A stretch of 41,972 nucleotides of DNA, from contig CAMIOS010000019.1 of the NCBI GenBank assembly GCA_946222995.1, positions 1 through 41,972 on the forward strand. Reading direction: 5' to 3'. Below, one piece after another: positions 8,109 through 17,207 of the stretch (its first letter is position 1; the number at the start of each line of letters is the position of its first letter). The stretch comes from an uncultured Enhydrobacter sp. (GTDB lineage Bacteria > Pseudomonadota > Gammaproteobacteria > Pseudomonadales > Moraxellaceae). Below the pieces are notes generated by a model. It had not been told where the DNA came from and made no database searches. It saw only the letters and a list, made by a program, of their open reading frames with translations. The translations under genes and the position numbers were made by a program.

Positions 8109-9182
8109 TTATCTTTGGGCGGATTTTTGACTGTTTGACAGCACAGGGGCAGTATCGATACGTTTAATACTGGTGTCGGTATAAAAGCCACCGCTTCTAT
8201 CCACCGTATGCGACACATCGCCAATCTGATACCGCCCCGACAGCACCCCAAATCCCTGTAAATCTGCCACTTTACCCGCCTTAATATCCGTGCGCCCCCG
8301 ACAAAAGCTAATATCCCCCGTGGTCTTTTCATTATTGGCTTTGTCAAGTTTTGCCTGAGATTGCAAACTGGCATCGGCATCATTACTGGCATGGTGACGG
8401 CTATTGATTTGGTCGCTACTGGTCAGATACTCGCCCGGCTGGTCAGCCTGTTTATGGCTTTTGTGGGTTTTGCGTTGTTGGGCGTTGGTACTGGTTTGTT
8501 TGGCAGACTTTGCTACATCACGGATTTTATCGGTAATACGATAGCTGGATAAATCCTGCTTTTGCACCGTTACATGGGTGGGCAGACTTTTTAAACTGGC
8601 AATTTCGCTAAAGATAAGCTGTTTTTTCTTCACATTCACCACATAGCCATACTGGTCAGCTAGGCGTTTTAAATAAGCAATATCGGTTTCTTGGTACTGC
8701 GTCGAGCGTTCAATAGGGATATCTTTAATTTTCCCCACCAAGCTTAAGCCATGCTTTTGGGCATAATACCGAGCGATTTTTGCTAGGCTACTATTATCAT
8801 GGGCGGTGTTGTTTTTGGTGCGAAGCGGGTGTGTGACCCCTGTCGCCAAGCCTTTAATCGTCACCGTTTGCGGGTTATGCCCACTGATTTCGATTTCATC
8901 GATTTCAAACATCCCCGCATCGAGCGTCCCGAGCTCATCGGTGATTTTGATAGCGAGCGTATCGCCTTTGCCTGCGTACCAGTCATTCGACCACTTATCA
9001 TGGGCATCGTGTAGCGTGATTTCGAGTTCATCGCTTTCACCGTTTAGCTTATCGGTGACGTGCAGGCTGATAAAGTCCGCATCGAGCGAGCGACTGATAT
9101 CCTTTTGATTATACAGCACCTGCACCGTGGCTTTGGGTACGTCCACGGTGTTGTCAGTTTGCGGTTGTATCACGATAGCCAC
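8109..9182 (-). CDS. P2 gpD-like tail hub protein (late control D family)
   Basis: A 357-residue baseplate hub protein of the P2 gpD / Mu gp44 / T4 gp27-like family. The start PQTDNTVDVPKATVQVLYNQKDIS, SLHVTDKLNGESDELEITLHDAHDKW and the conserved ETDIAYLKRLADQYGYVVNVKKKQLIF (late control D core) are clear. It overlaps the gpX gene by 13 nt. The C-terminal third (about 235-280) carries a Gln/Lys/Ser-rich segment before the final domain. Confidence 0.9.
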   Translation of the reverse strand: MAIVIQPQTDNTVDVPKATVQVLYNQKDISRSLDADFISLHVTDKLNGESDELEITLHDAHDKWSNDWYAGKGDTLAIKITDELGTLDAGMFEIDEIEISGHNPQTVTIKGLATGVTHPLRTKNNTAHDNSSLAKIARYYAQKHGLSLVGKIKDIPIERSTQYQETDIAYLKRLADQYGYVVNVKKKQLIFSEIASLKSLPTHVTVQKQDLSSYRITDKIRDVAKSAKQTSTNAQQRKTHKSHKQADQPGEYLTSSDQINSRHHASNDADASLQSQAKLDKANNEKTTGDISFCRGRTDIKAGKVADLQGFGVLSGRYQIGDVSHTVDRSGGFYTDTSIKRIDTAPVLSNSQKSAQR

Positions 9183-9391
9183 GGCGGTAACTCCTGAGCC
9201 ACCACACTGTCATTATTTGGCGACACAATCGGCACCGCCACCACCGCACCCGCAGGCAGGGTAGCAGTGATTGGTAGCTGTGGATTGGCTTGTAACAGCT
9301 CATGATAGGCAAAAGGGTTGGCATAGTAACGATAAGCGATACTATCCCAACGCTCCCCTTGCTTGGCAATATGGGTCATAAATCCGTTCAT
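9170..9391 (-). CDS. P2 gpX-like tail protein (LysM-like)
   Basis: A 73-residue protein with QGERWDSIAYRYYANPFAYHELLQANP and then LPAGAVVAVPIV, the LysM-like signature of P2 tail protein X. It works with gpU and gpD in tail and baseplate assembly. Start at 9391 is supported by AAGGT 6 nt upstream. It lies between U and D as in P2. Confidence 0.9.
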   Translation of the reverse strand: MNGFMTHIAKQGERWDSIAYRYYANPFAYHELLQANPQLPITATLPAGAVVAVPIVSPNNDSVVAQELPPWLS

Positions 9392-9402
9392 TGGTTTACC
9401 TT

Positions 9403-10278
9403 TTATCTTAACATCAGCATCACATTATTTTTGGCGATTTTGGTGGTCATATCCCCAAACAACGCCTTACCCATCGTCGCCACCGATTTGACTTGCCCCA
9501 GTACAACGGGCATATCTTGGACGGTGATGGATTTATCAAACAGCCCCTTAACCGCCTTTGCCTGAGCAACCAGACTGCGACAGTCCGCCATCATGACATT
9601 ATCCAGTAAAGAATTGTTTGTCAGCCTGTCTAGGACAGATTGACTACTACCGACAAAGCCTGTCATCGACGACCCTAAATCTTTCGTCAAATACCCCATC
9701 GCCCCATCACTTACGCCTTCTGCCATCATGGCTTGCTGCTCAAGTAGTACCGCTTGGCTTTGGCTTTGCATCAGGGCGGTGACCGTCTGAGCAAGGTTTT
9801 GGGACGTGGCATTTGTGGCATTTAACTGCACCGCAGGCGATACCGCTTGGCTATTAATCGGCTCGCTACCTGTTGCCACCGCCACCGCATTGGGCTTTTT
9901 GTCAGTATTGCCGACGTACTCTTTGAGCGTGACATTCACGCCCAGCCACAGCGGGCGACCATCATCCGATAGCCACTTTTCAGTCACGGTCAGTTGGGTG
10001 ATGACATACCAGCCAAGATGCCGACCGCCCATCACCAGTTCACCCGCTTTAAGATTTGACCGCATGGTTTGCAGGCTATCAAGGCGGGTTTGCGGGTCGC
10101 CATTATCAATATGAAACTCAAAGTGTAAGCGTTTTTCAATCAGGCTATCGCCCACGCCTTGCAATAGCGGCTTTGCCCCAAAACGGGCGTGTTCAGCGTA
10201 CTCGGTGTTGTAGTCGCTATCCATCGCCGTGGTGTCGATTTTATCCAGTAGGATAGTGCCAAATAGTCCTAAACTCAT
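9403..10278 (-). CDS. P2 gpU-like tail terminator with C-terminal extension
   Basis: A 291-residue protein whose first 130 or so residues match P2 gpU: an N-terminal LFGTILL, then EHARFGAKPLLQGVGDSL, ARFGAKP being typical, LHFEFHIDNGDPQTRLDSLQTM and GWYVITQLTVTEKWLSDDGRPLWLGVNVTLKEY. The remaining 160 residues are Ala/Gln/Ser-rich and helical, absent from the 159-residue P2 gpU. Such extended versions are common in BcepMu-like phages. Start at 10278 has GGGGAA upstream. Confidence 0.85.
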   Translation of the reverse strand: MSLGLFGTILLDKIDTTAMDSDYNTEYAEHARFGAKPLLQGVGDSLIEKRLHFEFHIDNGDPQTRLDSLQTMRSNLKAGELVMGGRHLGWYVITQLTVTEKWLSDDGRPLWLGVNVTLKEYVGNTDKKPNAVAVATGSEPINSQAVSPAVQLNATNATSQNLAQTVTALMQSQSQAVLLEQQAMMAEGVSDGAMGYLTKDLGSSMTGFVGSSQSVLDRLTNNSLLDNVMMADCRSLVAQAKAVKGLFDKSITVQDMPVVLGQVKSVATMGKALFGDMTTKIAKNNVMLMLR

Positions 10279-10296
10279 GTCATTCCCCCAAAAAAA

Positions 10297-12813
10297 TTAC
10301 GCATACGCACGGCGTTGTTTACTTGCCATTGCCTTATCCAGCATTTTTTCAAAGTCACGTTGGTGATGTTGTAACGCCTGCTTGATATCCTCTTGGCTGG
10401 CATTGCCTTGCACGGTGATTTGGGGGTTATAGTGGATTTGATGACCGCCTTTAGCAGGGCTGTCAGCATGGACAGTATATTTGCCATAGGCTTTTTTATA
10501 CTCGGTATTGGCGATTTTATTTGCCATATTATCTGAGGCTTTTACCGCTGTGCTAGTGCCGTTATTAATCCCGATTGCCGTGCCTTCAGCAATGCCACGA
10601 CCAAACTTCATAAACAATTTAGAAGGCGAGTTGATTTGCATAAGTGATTTAAACTGGCTTGAGATACTATTTGCCATGTTGGATATGGTGGCTTTAAGCG
10701 CACCCCATTTAGCCTTGATACCATTAATCAAGCCATCAATCATCTGCCCGCCAATGGTCGCAAGCTTACTTGGTACACTGGCAAAAAACGCAATTAATTG
10801 GCTTGTCGCATTCACCGCCCAAGCATAGCCTGCTTTCAATGCATTCCATACCCGCTGTAATACAGGAGCGATTTTATCCCAATTCTTATAAATCAAATAA
10901 CCTGCAATCGCAATCGCTGTCAAAGCTGCCCCAATTGGCGTAAAAATCAGTGAACGACCTAACATTAACAACGCCCGACCACCCCACAATAACGCCGTAC
11001 CCATAAGCCGTAAGGCAGTTACCAAACGACCACCCACAATCACCGCCAGCCGTCCCAGCCCAGTTGCTGCCATCAACCCTAATCGCCCAACCAAGCTCAA
11101 AGCAGAAATCACACTACGCCCAATAAACCCGCCCAGTGTCAAAAACGCCTTGCCAACCCGACCAACTGCCGAAGCCAGCCGAGCCGCCCAAGCCCCACTC
11201 ATACCCAACGCTTGCAAGATAGCAGGCAAGCGAGCAATACCCGACAGTCGCAGGGCAGAAAACAAGGTCATCGCCCCCCGCAGTTTAGCCAATGCCACCC
11301 ACGCCTTACCAATGGGGGATAACAGCATAGCAAAGCCAAGTCTTACCCCAGCCACCGCCAACCGCATCCCCAATAAGCTTGCCACTACCTGCACGCCCGT
11401 TTTAATCCCTTCTTTATGCTGGCTGATAAACTTTGTCATCGGACCACTAATAAAGGCATTTAACTCATTCGCCAAATTCTTTAATTCAGGAGCAAACTGT
11501 CCACCAAGCGTTGCCAAAAAATTCACCCCGGTACCCTTAACAGCGTCCCACGCATTTGATAACGTACCTATCTTTGCATCCCGCCTTTGCCTCATATCTG
11601 CCTGATTATCTATCGTTGCTTGAGCTTTTTGATAACCTTTCACCCCAAAACTTGCCAACGTCTTAGCCAGTTGTCCGCCTTGCTCACCAAAAACTCCATG
11701 CAACACTTCAATGACCCCAGCATCCCCATACTTGGCTTTTATCTTATTGACATCAGACTCAATCTTTGCCACGGTATAATCCATCCCTAGATACTTACCA
11801 TCTTTACCATAAAATTGAAAATCTGCCCCCGCATCCTCCATCATATGCTTGGCTTCGCCTTTCATCCCTTTTTTAGCCATCGCAACCATCTTCGGACCCA
11901 TTGCCAGCCGTTCCAAAAAGTCTTTAAAATCCACCCCAAATGTCGATCCCTCATTGCCCCACTTAGAAGCCAACCCTTCAATTGCCAAGAACTTTTTAGT
12001 ATTTTCAAGCCCTGTCAATCCAAGAGAATTTAATGTCGGAGCGGCATACTTCATCGCCTCATACATATTCTCTTTTTTAAGACCAAAGCCAAAAAAGGTA
12101 CGTTGTACCAAATCACCCGCTTGATACATCTCACTTTCTTTAAGTCCATGAGCGTGCATCATTTTGGCAAAAAACTCCCCACCACTTTGCTGATCCATAT
12201 TCATCAGCACATTCATATAAGCCGACGTGCGTAGCCCACCATTGACCAATAAATTATCACTTAACCCTTGCTCTTTTAGAGCCTGAGCCAACCTAAAAAA
12301 ATCCGTCACCGTACCGGGCAACTGATTACCCAAAAATATCACTTCTTTATTTAACGCTTGAAACTGCCCGACCAGACCATTTCTATCCATCATCGCAATT
12401 TTAAGGTCGGTCGCAGCGTCTTCCTGCTCCATAAATGCCTGCATCACCTTACCCGCACCATACAGCCCGACCCCCGCAGCGACACTGGCATTGGTAAAAT
12501 CCGAGCGAGCGTTACTTAGCCGTCGTTGGTTGTTCTCATTAAACCGCATCGCACGATTGAGATTATTTTGAGCAGCGGTCACACGGTTAATCATATCAGC
12601 GACCTCCCGATAGCGATCACGCAGACGGGATAAATTATCCGAGTTACGCAGTCCCGCACTTTGCAGGGCTTGCCCCATGCCTAGGTGTTGGCGTTGTAGC
12701 TGATTGCCCATCTCAGACAGCGACCGCACCTGCCGATTCACCCGCTCAAAGGTACGGTCAAACTGCCCACTTAACGCCGCATCGATACGCAACGCAATAT
12801 TTAAGCTACTCAT
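10297..12813 (-). CDS. Tail tape measure protein (P2 gpT-like)
   Basis: An 838-residue tape measure protein. Its length sets the tail length and it is ejected ahead of DNA. It has a coiled-coil start (RTFERVNRQVRSLSEMGNQL), a TP901-type core (about 100-420 with EQEDAATDLKIAMMDRNG), a strongly hydrophobic stretch between about 470 and 660 containing several likely membrane-inserting helices, and a C-terminal GQMIDGLINGIKAKWGALKATISNMANSI segment with INSPSKLFMKFGRGIAEGTAIGI, a common tape-measure ending. Gene order E-E'-T-U matches P2. Confidence 0.93.
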   Translation of the reverse strand: MSSLNIALRIDAALSGQFDRTFERVNRQVRSLSEMGNQLQRQHLGMGQALQSAGLRNSDNLSRLRDRYREVADMINRVTAAQNNLNRAMRFNENNQRRLSNARSDFTNASVAAGVGLYGAGKVMQAFMEQEDAATDLKIAMMDRNGLVGQFQALNKEVIFLGNQLPGTVTDFFRLAQALKEQGLSDNLLVNGGLRTSAYMNVLMNMDQQSGGEFFAKMMHAHGLKESEMYQAGDLVQRTFFGFGLKKENMYEAMKYAAPTLNSLGLTGLENTKKFLAIEGLASKWGNEGSTFGVDFKDFLERLAMGPKMVAMAKKGMKGEAKHMMEDAGADFQFYGKDGKYLGMDYTVAKIESDVNKIKAKYGDAGVIEVLHGVFGEQGGQLAKTLASFGVKGYQKAQATIDNQADMRQRRDAKIGTLSNAWDAVKGTGVNFLATLGGQFAPELKNLANELNAFISGPMTKFISQHKEGIKTGVQVVASLLGMRLAVAGVRLGFAMLLSPIGKAWVALAKLRGAMTLFSALRLSGIARLPAILQALGMSGAWAARLASAVGRVGKAFLTLGGFIGRSVISALSLVGRLGLMAATGLGRLAVIVGGRLVTALRLMGTALLWGGRALLMLGRSLIFTPIGAALTAIAIAGYLIYKNWDKIAPVLQRVWNALKAGYAWAVNATSQLIAFFASVPSKLATIGGQMIDGLINGIKAKWGALKATISNMANSISSQFKSLMQINSPSKLFMKFGRGIAEGTAIGINNGTSTAVKASDNMANKIANTEYKKAYGKYTVHADSPAKGGHQIHYNPQITVQGNASQEDIKQALQHHQRDFEKMLDKAMASKQRRAYA

Positions 12814-12842
12814 GGCTTATCCCAATCCCATCATCAAAACCT

Positions 12843-12870
12843 AAAAAAAAGCCCCACCGCATGGCAGGGC
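12843..12870 (-). terminator. Terminator after the E/E' genes
   Basis: On the minus strand an 8-bp stem (GCCCTGCC / GGTGGGGC, with two G-T pairs and an ATGC loop) is followed by eight Ts, just before the tape measure gene. Confidence 0.7.
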
Positions 12871-12875
12871 AATAA

Positions 12876-13103
12876 TCAGCGGGCATTTTTCATCGCTTCC
12901 TCACGGGCTTTAATCACCTCTTGAGCAAAATCCGCCCACTCTTGTAGCTCGCTATCCTCAAGGTCATCTAGCACCTGCGGCACCCACTTATAATGCTCAG
13001 CGAGTATTCGCTGATTAAGCTTCACCTTGGCTTGACCCGACTCCCACCATGTCGGAAAATCGCTCAGACAGATAGGTATAATCCGCCATATCCATCTCAC
13101 CAA
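12876..13103 (-). CDS. Tail assembly chaperone C-terminal part (P2 gpE'-like), frameshift product
   Basis: An open frame of 75 codons overlapping the end of the gpE-like gene in another frame. Residues after the overlap (ILAEHYKWVPQVLDDLEDSELQEW then AQEVIKAREEA) look like the conserved C-terminal domain of gpE+E' tail assembly chaperones. It has no ribosome site of its own, so it is most likely made only as a fusion to gpE by programmed ribosomal frameshifting. The frame relation is +1, equivalent to -2. Mu uses a -2 shift at this place, while P2 uses -1. I cannot fix the slippery site. Confidence 0.7.
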   Translation of the reverse strand: MVRWIWRIIPICLSDFPTWWESGQAKVKLNQRILAEHYKWVPQVLDDLEDSELQEWADFAQEVIKAREEAMKNAR

Positions 13104-13332
13104 TATCCTCTAATGTTAGACCGCTACTATGGGCAAGCATGGCATCGCCCAGTTCATCCATATCTTTTTTATAGCGGTTTCGCATCTCTTTCATGGTCTT
13201 TTGTTTGACCCGTTTAAGCGTCACCTCAGTGATTTTCTCACCCGTTGGCACATCGATAGGGTAAAGTAGCTCAATGGTTAGCGAGCCGTCATCATTGGTG
13301 GTTTCGGGGCGTTCTTTTTGGGAATCAGTCAT
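13015..13332 (-). CDS. P2 gpE-like tail assembly chaperone
   Basis: A 105-residue protein in the position of P2 gpE, between tail tube and tape measure genes. It has a gpE-like core, ELLYPIDVPTGEKITEVTLKRVKQKTMKEMRNRYKKDMDELGDAMLAHSSGLT, with the LDEIGEMDMADY-type ending before the overlap with E'. Role: keeps the tape measure protein soluble during tail assembly, in a short form and a frameshifted long form. Confidence 0.85.
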   Translation of the reverse strand: MTDSQKERPETTNDDGSLTIELLYPIDVPTGEKITEVTLKRVKQKTMKEMRNRYKKDMDELGDAMLAHSSGLTLEDIGEMDMADYTYLSERFSDMVGVGSSQGEA

Positions 13333-13379
13333 GGTATTATCCTGTCAAAGGCATTGGGGTTGATATTGGGGTTGATAAA

Positions 13380-13402
13380 GTAGGGGCGTATCGCATACGC
13401 CC
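13380..13402. repeat. GTAGGGGCGTA palindromic repeat, copy 2
   Basis: GTAGGGGCGTAT and ATACGCCC arms around a CGC-type centre, in the 170-nt gap between the E and FII genes. Confidence 0.8.
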
Positions 13403-13458
13403 TATCGTTAAAGCCTTAGCATATTCCAAGACACACTTTTTCTCTTTTAATGAGCATT

Positions 13459-13484
13459 AAAAAACCCACGCATCGCATGGGTTT
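13459..13484 (-). terminator. Terminator after the tail tube gene
   Basis: AAAACCCA / TGGGTTTT stem with CGCATCGCA-type loop, followed on the minus strand by TTTTTTAATG. It separates FI-FII from E-E'-T, probably lowering expression downstream of the abundant sheath and tube proteins. Confidence 0.8.
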
Positions 13485-13502
13485 TAAAAATGGTCTTAAA
13501 AA

Positions 13503-14030
13503 TTAATTCGCCCCAATATGAGCCCGATACTGCTCTAGCAAATCCACGCCATCCACGATAAAGATATTATTGAGCACATCAACCTCAAACAGCGTTTCAC
13601 CGCCCACCATCTGCTTGACCGCCAAGGTAGTAAACCCCGACTCAAACGGCACATTCTGATGCTGTTGCCATTGCCCCAGCGGATTATCATTAAAGCGTAC
13701 CGTCAGCAGCGTTACCATCGGCGTGCGAGTCATGCCAAGGCTACTATGCGTCTCGATACTTGAGCGTACTTGCAATGTCACAGGCACATACGGATTAGCC
13801 GTTTGCTTGGCATATTGCGGGTAGAATGAATTCCACTTAATTTTACCGCCAAACTTATCAAAGCCTGAGAACAGCTCATACGTCCCCACCAGTCCCAGCG
13901 ATTTTACCTCTTCCATCTTGGCTTTTACCGAATCAAGGTTAATATCTTCAACCTTACCAATCATATTATTTTGCCCGAGGTACACATTGCCATTGGTAAT
14001 GCGGTTTACTGCATTGGGTGTTCCAATCAT
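13503..14030 (-). CDS. Tail tube protein (P2 FII-like)
   Basis: A 175-residue major tail tube protein. The start IGTPNAVNRITNGNVYLGQNNMIGKVEDINL, the centre FSGFDKFGGKIKWNSFYP and the C-terminal FEVDVLNNIFIVDGVDLLEQYR are characteristic of P2 FII (172 residues). It forms the inner tube of the contractile tail. It overlaps the sheath gene by 4 nt. Confidence 0.92.
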   Translation of the reverse strand: MIGTPNAVNRITNGNVYLGQNNMIGKVEDINLDSVKAKMEEVKSLGLVGTYELFSGFDKFGGKIKWNSFYPQYAKQTANPYVPVTLQVRSSIETHSSLGMTRTPMVTLLTVRFNDNPLGQWQQHQNVPFESGFTTLAVKQMVGGETLFEVDVLNNIFIVDGVDLLEQYRAHIGAN

Positions 14031-15502
14031 ACACTCACTCCCTCAGTACCAATCACGGTTTGTTGCCCTGTGGTACGTTTTAAGGTTAATAGATATTCAA
14101 AGGTGATATAGCTTTCATAGGTGATACGCTCACTTGGCACTTTATAGCCCACCTTATACTGGATACGGATTTGCCCGTTGGCATACTCCGCTTGACTGGT
14201 GCGTGATGGGTCAAACCAGCACTCACCGCCGATGATTGCCCCACGCCCTTTAAGCGACCGTAAAAAGCCATTGACGTACTCGGTCAGCCCATCGGCTTGG
14301 GCTTGGTCGATATCGGCATCAATAAATTGTAAGCTGCCCATCTCAATGGACTGCTCAATCACATCACGGCTACGGCGTACCTGCTCAAAGTTTTCAATGC
14401 CGGTATCAGCAGGGAACGCCGCCGTGCGGTTACCCCACGTGCGATAGTTTGTCCCCCAGTCCTTAAACAACGTACTAATACCACCTGCATTGAGTAGATT
14501 CACGTCGCAGTTCGCATCATTAATACGAGCGGTCAGCAAACGCTCGATACCGACCACGCCTTTTAGCTCTTTATTCGAGCTTGACGACCACCAACCTGTT
14601 TGGCGGGTTGGGTCAGCCGTGCCATTATCGGTTGCCACCCGAATGCCTGCCCAATGGATAGACGAAGGCTGTAGCATATTGTCACCCGTCTCAGAGCTTA
14701 CAAGCAGGTGTGGATAACAAGGGCGAAACCGCTCACTACTGGTCGAATACACCGTAAGACCTAGCGGCGGCTGATTCCCCCGACACAGTAACGCCTCATC
14801 ACGGGTTAGCCCAAGCGGATAGTCGGCATAGCTTACCCCCCGCAACGTATCGGCTAAGGCTTCAAGCTTGGCAGCCACCGCAGGGTATGAGGAAAAATTC
14901 GGGGCGATGATAATTTTGGGCTCAAAGCCATATTGGGCATACGCCATCTCAAACAGTTCTAGCCCGTAGCGGTCGCCATGCTCAGTCACACCGCCCAAGA
15001 CATCCGCCAGCGTCACCATCGATGGGTCACGCCAGCTAAACGCCATTTCTACCGTAGTGCTACTGGCGGGCAATACAGTGTTAAGCACGATTTCGCCCGT
15101 ACTACTTAGATGATAGCTATCATCGGTGAGCGGTTGCCCGTCCATCAAGATATCGCTGGCGATACGATAATCAAAACCACCAATCACCGCACCCCCTGCG
15201 ATATGGGTCACAGGGGCGGTCATCGTTTGCGGGGTGAGCGTGTCATCGCTCAACACATTAATCACCATGATTGTTCCCACCCCATAGCCCCGCAGGGCGT
15301 TTAAGGCATTGGGGAGGGTGTAGTGGCTGTCATGACTGCCAAATTGGGCATCGTCGCTGTCATTTTGACAAATCGTGATGGTATTGGCGACGCCTTTAGG
15401 GGCTGTGCCGATGATACCGACGATAGATGAGCGGATTTCATTGACCACTCGTGTACCGCTGATTTTGTTGATGGTCTCAGCACCATGTAAAAAACTGGTC
15501 AT
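14027..15502 (-). CDS. Tail sheath protein (P2 FI-like)
   Basis: A 491-residue contractile tail sheath subunit. The N-terminal LHGAETINKISGTRVVNEIRSSIVGIIGTAPKG and the C-terminal WFDPSRTSQAEYANGQIRIQYKVGYKVPSERITYESYITFEYLL are typical of the P2 FI family. Longer than P2 FI (396) because of an inserted domain of about 80-90 residues (about 90-170). Start at 15502 has AAGGAA upstream. Confidence 0.93.
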   Translation of the reverse strand: MTSFLHGAETINKISGTRVVNEIRSSIVGIIGTAPKGVANTITICQNDSDDAQFGSHDSHYTLPNALNALRGYGVGTIMVINVLSDDTLTPQTMTAPVTHIAGGAVIGGFDYRIASDILMDGQPLTDDSYHLSSTGEIVLNTVLPASSTTVEMAFSWRDPSMVTLADVLGGVTEHGDRYGLELFEMAYAQYGFEPKIIIAPNFSSYPAVAAKLEALADTLRGVSYADYPLGLTRDEALLCRGNQPPLGLTVYSTSSERFRPCYPHLLVSSETGDNMLQPSSIHWAGIRVATDNGTADPTRQTGWWSSSSNKELKGVVGIERLLTARINDANCDVNLLNAGGISTLFKDWGTNYRTWGNRTAAFPADTGIENFEQVRRSRDVIEQSIEMGSLQFIDADIDQAQADGLTEYVNGFLRSLKGRGAIIGGECWFDPSRTSQAEYANGQIRIQYKVGYKVPSERITYESYITFEYLLTLKRTTGQQTVIGTEGVSV

Positions 15503-15541
15503 GATATTTCCTTATTATTCAATTAGAAAATTACAATGGCA

Positions 15542-16189
15542 TTACATCGTAGAGAGGTTGCCATCATTGATTTGCTGGTTTGCCGCACAGCTATGCACCG
15601 TCACATCATGACCCCATTGTTCTTTAACAAAATCCACGGCATCATCAGGTAAGTTATCAATCAATTTTAATATCAAATTGATGGATTTCGTCGCATAAAG
15701 CAGGCTAGTGTCACTGGCTCGCCCCTCAATTAAAATCGGCTGATTAACAGTTAGATGACCGTGAGTATAATCAAAATATTTATCCAAATTGTATGTGGGG
15801 AATAAAGCTACGCCACTATTTAAAAATAAACTTTCAGCGATACCTTCAGGCGTTTTATAATTTTGCCCATATACCTGTGTGTAAGCATCTAAATCTGCTT
15901 GTTTAACCGTTATGTCAGTATTAAACTCAGCTACCCCATTCACTTCTAGCGTCGCTCGCAACATGACACGGGTCTTGGTGTCAGGCAAAGTTACTTGCGG
16001 AATAAAAGACAACGAAGTCGGCTGACAAGCTGATGGCATTTCTACTAACAGCTTTCTAGCTACCAGTCGTTTGACATAGGGATGTTCAGGGTCAGCCTGT
16101 ACCGTCGCATTGGGTAGTAACATCGCAGGCAGACCGCTATTTTCGGCTTGTACCGCCATCACACAGCCCACATATTGATAATTTTCCAT
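15542..16189 (-). CDS. Phage protein of unknown function between gp37-like and sheath genes
   Basis: A 215-residue protein without a family I recognise. Residues 25-50 (NATVQADPEHPYVKRLVARKLLVEM) resemble the short adaptor proteins (DUF2635 / Mu gp38 type) that occupy this position. The remainder (from about 60) looks like an added alpha/beta domain with VTLPDTKTRVMLRATLEVNG and ENSGLPAMLLPNA. It could therefore be a gp38-like protein with an extension. ATG at 16189 is chosen over the GTG three bases upstream because of AAGGA spacing. Confidence 0.6.
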   Translation of the reverse strand: MENYQYVGCVMAVQAENSGLPAMLLPNATVQADPEHPYVKRLVARKLLVEMPSACQPTSLSFIPQVTLPDTKTRVMLRATLEVNGVAEFNTDITVKQADLDAYTQVYGQNYKTPEGIAESLFLNSGVALFPTYNLDKYFDYTHGHLTVNQPILIEGRASDTSLLYATKSINLILKLIDNLPDDAVDFVKEQWGHDVTVHSCAANQQINDGNLSTM

Positions 16190-16220
16190 CACAAATCCTT
16201 AATTTAAGTTAAAAACCACG

Positions 16221-16688
16221 CTAATAAATAACAGGCACGCTGACCATCACCGTTGCCAACACCACCTGATACAGCCAAATCCCATCTTCTTCACCGAGAA
16301 AGTTCTCAGACACCGCATACACTTTTTTATCACAGCCCGTCGGTTGCCACCCGACTAACGCATCCCGTAGCCTATCGCACAATGCCACCGCACCATCCCG
16401 CCCATACAGTTGCCGAGCCAACACATTAAAGGTCAGATTCACCGTGCGGTCTTGAGCCACCATAAACGTATCAATCGGTAGCCCAAACTTACTGCCCGAC
16501 CATGCCAATAAATACGCCCCCGTGGGGTGATTGAGCCGATAGTTACTAGGACTATCAGGAAACAGCTCACACGCCACATCATCGACACGAGCCGTCAGCG
16601 TTTCGAGTACCTCATCAACCAGCCCCACCGTGGTGGTGTGGGGGACAAAACCTGTCGGCATGGGCGTGACATCGTTGTTGATTAACAT
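16221..16688 (-). CDS. Mu gp37-like protein (DUF1834)
   Basis: A 155-residue protein of the Gp37/DUF1834 group, a probable head-tail connector or tail-completion component. The segment LVDEVLETLTARVDDVACELFPDSPSNYRLNHPTGAYLLAWSGSKFG, followed by RTVNLTFNVLARQLYGRDGAVALCDRLRDALVGWQP, is typical. It lies directly downstream of the gp36-like gene, as in Mu. Confidence 0.85.
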   Translation of the reverse strand: MLINNDVTPMPTGFVPHTTTVGLVDEVLETLTARVDDVACELFPDSPSNYRLNHPTGAYLLAWSGSKFGLPIDTFMVAQDRTVNLTFNVLARQLYGRDGAVALCDRLRDALVGWQPTGCDKKVYAVSENFLGEEDGIWLYQVVLATVMVSVPVIY

Positions 16689-16709
16689 ACGTTTTTCGAC
16701 CCCATTTAC

Positions 16710-17198
16710 TTAGTATTGACTTAACCGACTAGCATCAAACTGGCGCACCCCTGAGCGTACCTTGATTTGCCCACCTTCAGCGAGCATATCGCCATTGCCC
16801 GACACACTACCACCCGCACCAGTCGCTGAACCTGCATTGCTACCATCCACCGAGCCATCGCCAAGGTTTAGCTTACCTGACTGCACCAGCTTAAGACTAG
16901 CAATCGCATTGTCATAGCTGACAACCACCGCATGGGGCAATTCCTTGCCATCGGGACGGCGGTTATACAGCCACCAGCGGGCGATAAAGGTCGTCCATTC
17001 TTTGACCAGCTCATCCACCGCAGGCAATGGCAAGGTATAACGCCCCCGCAAAAAGCCATTAATACTATTGGTCGCAAAGCGGATTGACCTATCCACAATT
17101 TCCCAATTTGGCAACGTGGCTTTAGGGTCATCATTGGATAGCTGGGTAAGCGTGCGTTCAGGGATTAACTCAGCGATATCATCACGGGTGCAGTACAT
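16710..17198 (-). CDS. Mu gp36-like head-tail connector protein (DUF1320)
   Basis: A 162-residue DUF1320 protein. Family hallmarks are MYCTRDDIAELIPERTLTQLS, SINGFLRGRYTLPLP, and a C-terminal helix (YDNAIASLKLVQSGKLNLG). The last 40 residues form a Gly/Ser-rich tail (GSVDGSNAGSATGAGGSVSG). It is expected to act in the head-tail connector. Confidence 0.88.
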   Translation of the reverse strand: MYCTRDDIAELIPERTLTQLSNDDPKATLPNWEIVDRSIRFATNSINGFLRGRYTLPLPAVDELVKEWTTFIARWWLYNRRPDGKELPHAVVVSYDNAIASLKLVQSGKLNLGDGSVDGSNAGSATGAGGSVSGNGDMLAEGGQIKVRSGVRQFDASRLSQY

Positions 17199-17207
17199 CG
17201 GTTAGCC

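Noticed and set aside
11150..12124. Several plus-strand open frames across the tape measure gene
   Set aside because: They are antisense to a long, clearly conserved coding sequence, with compositions of shadow frames.
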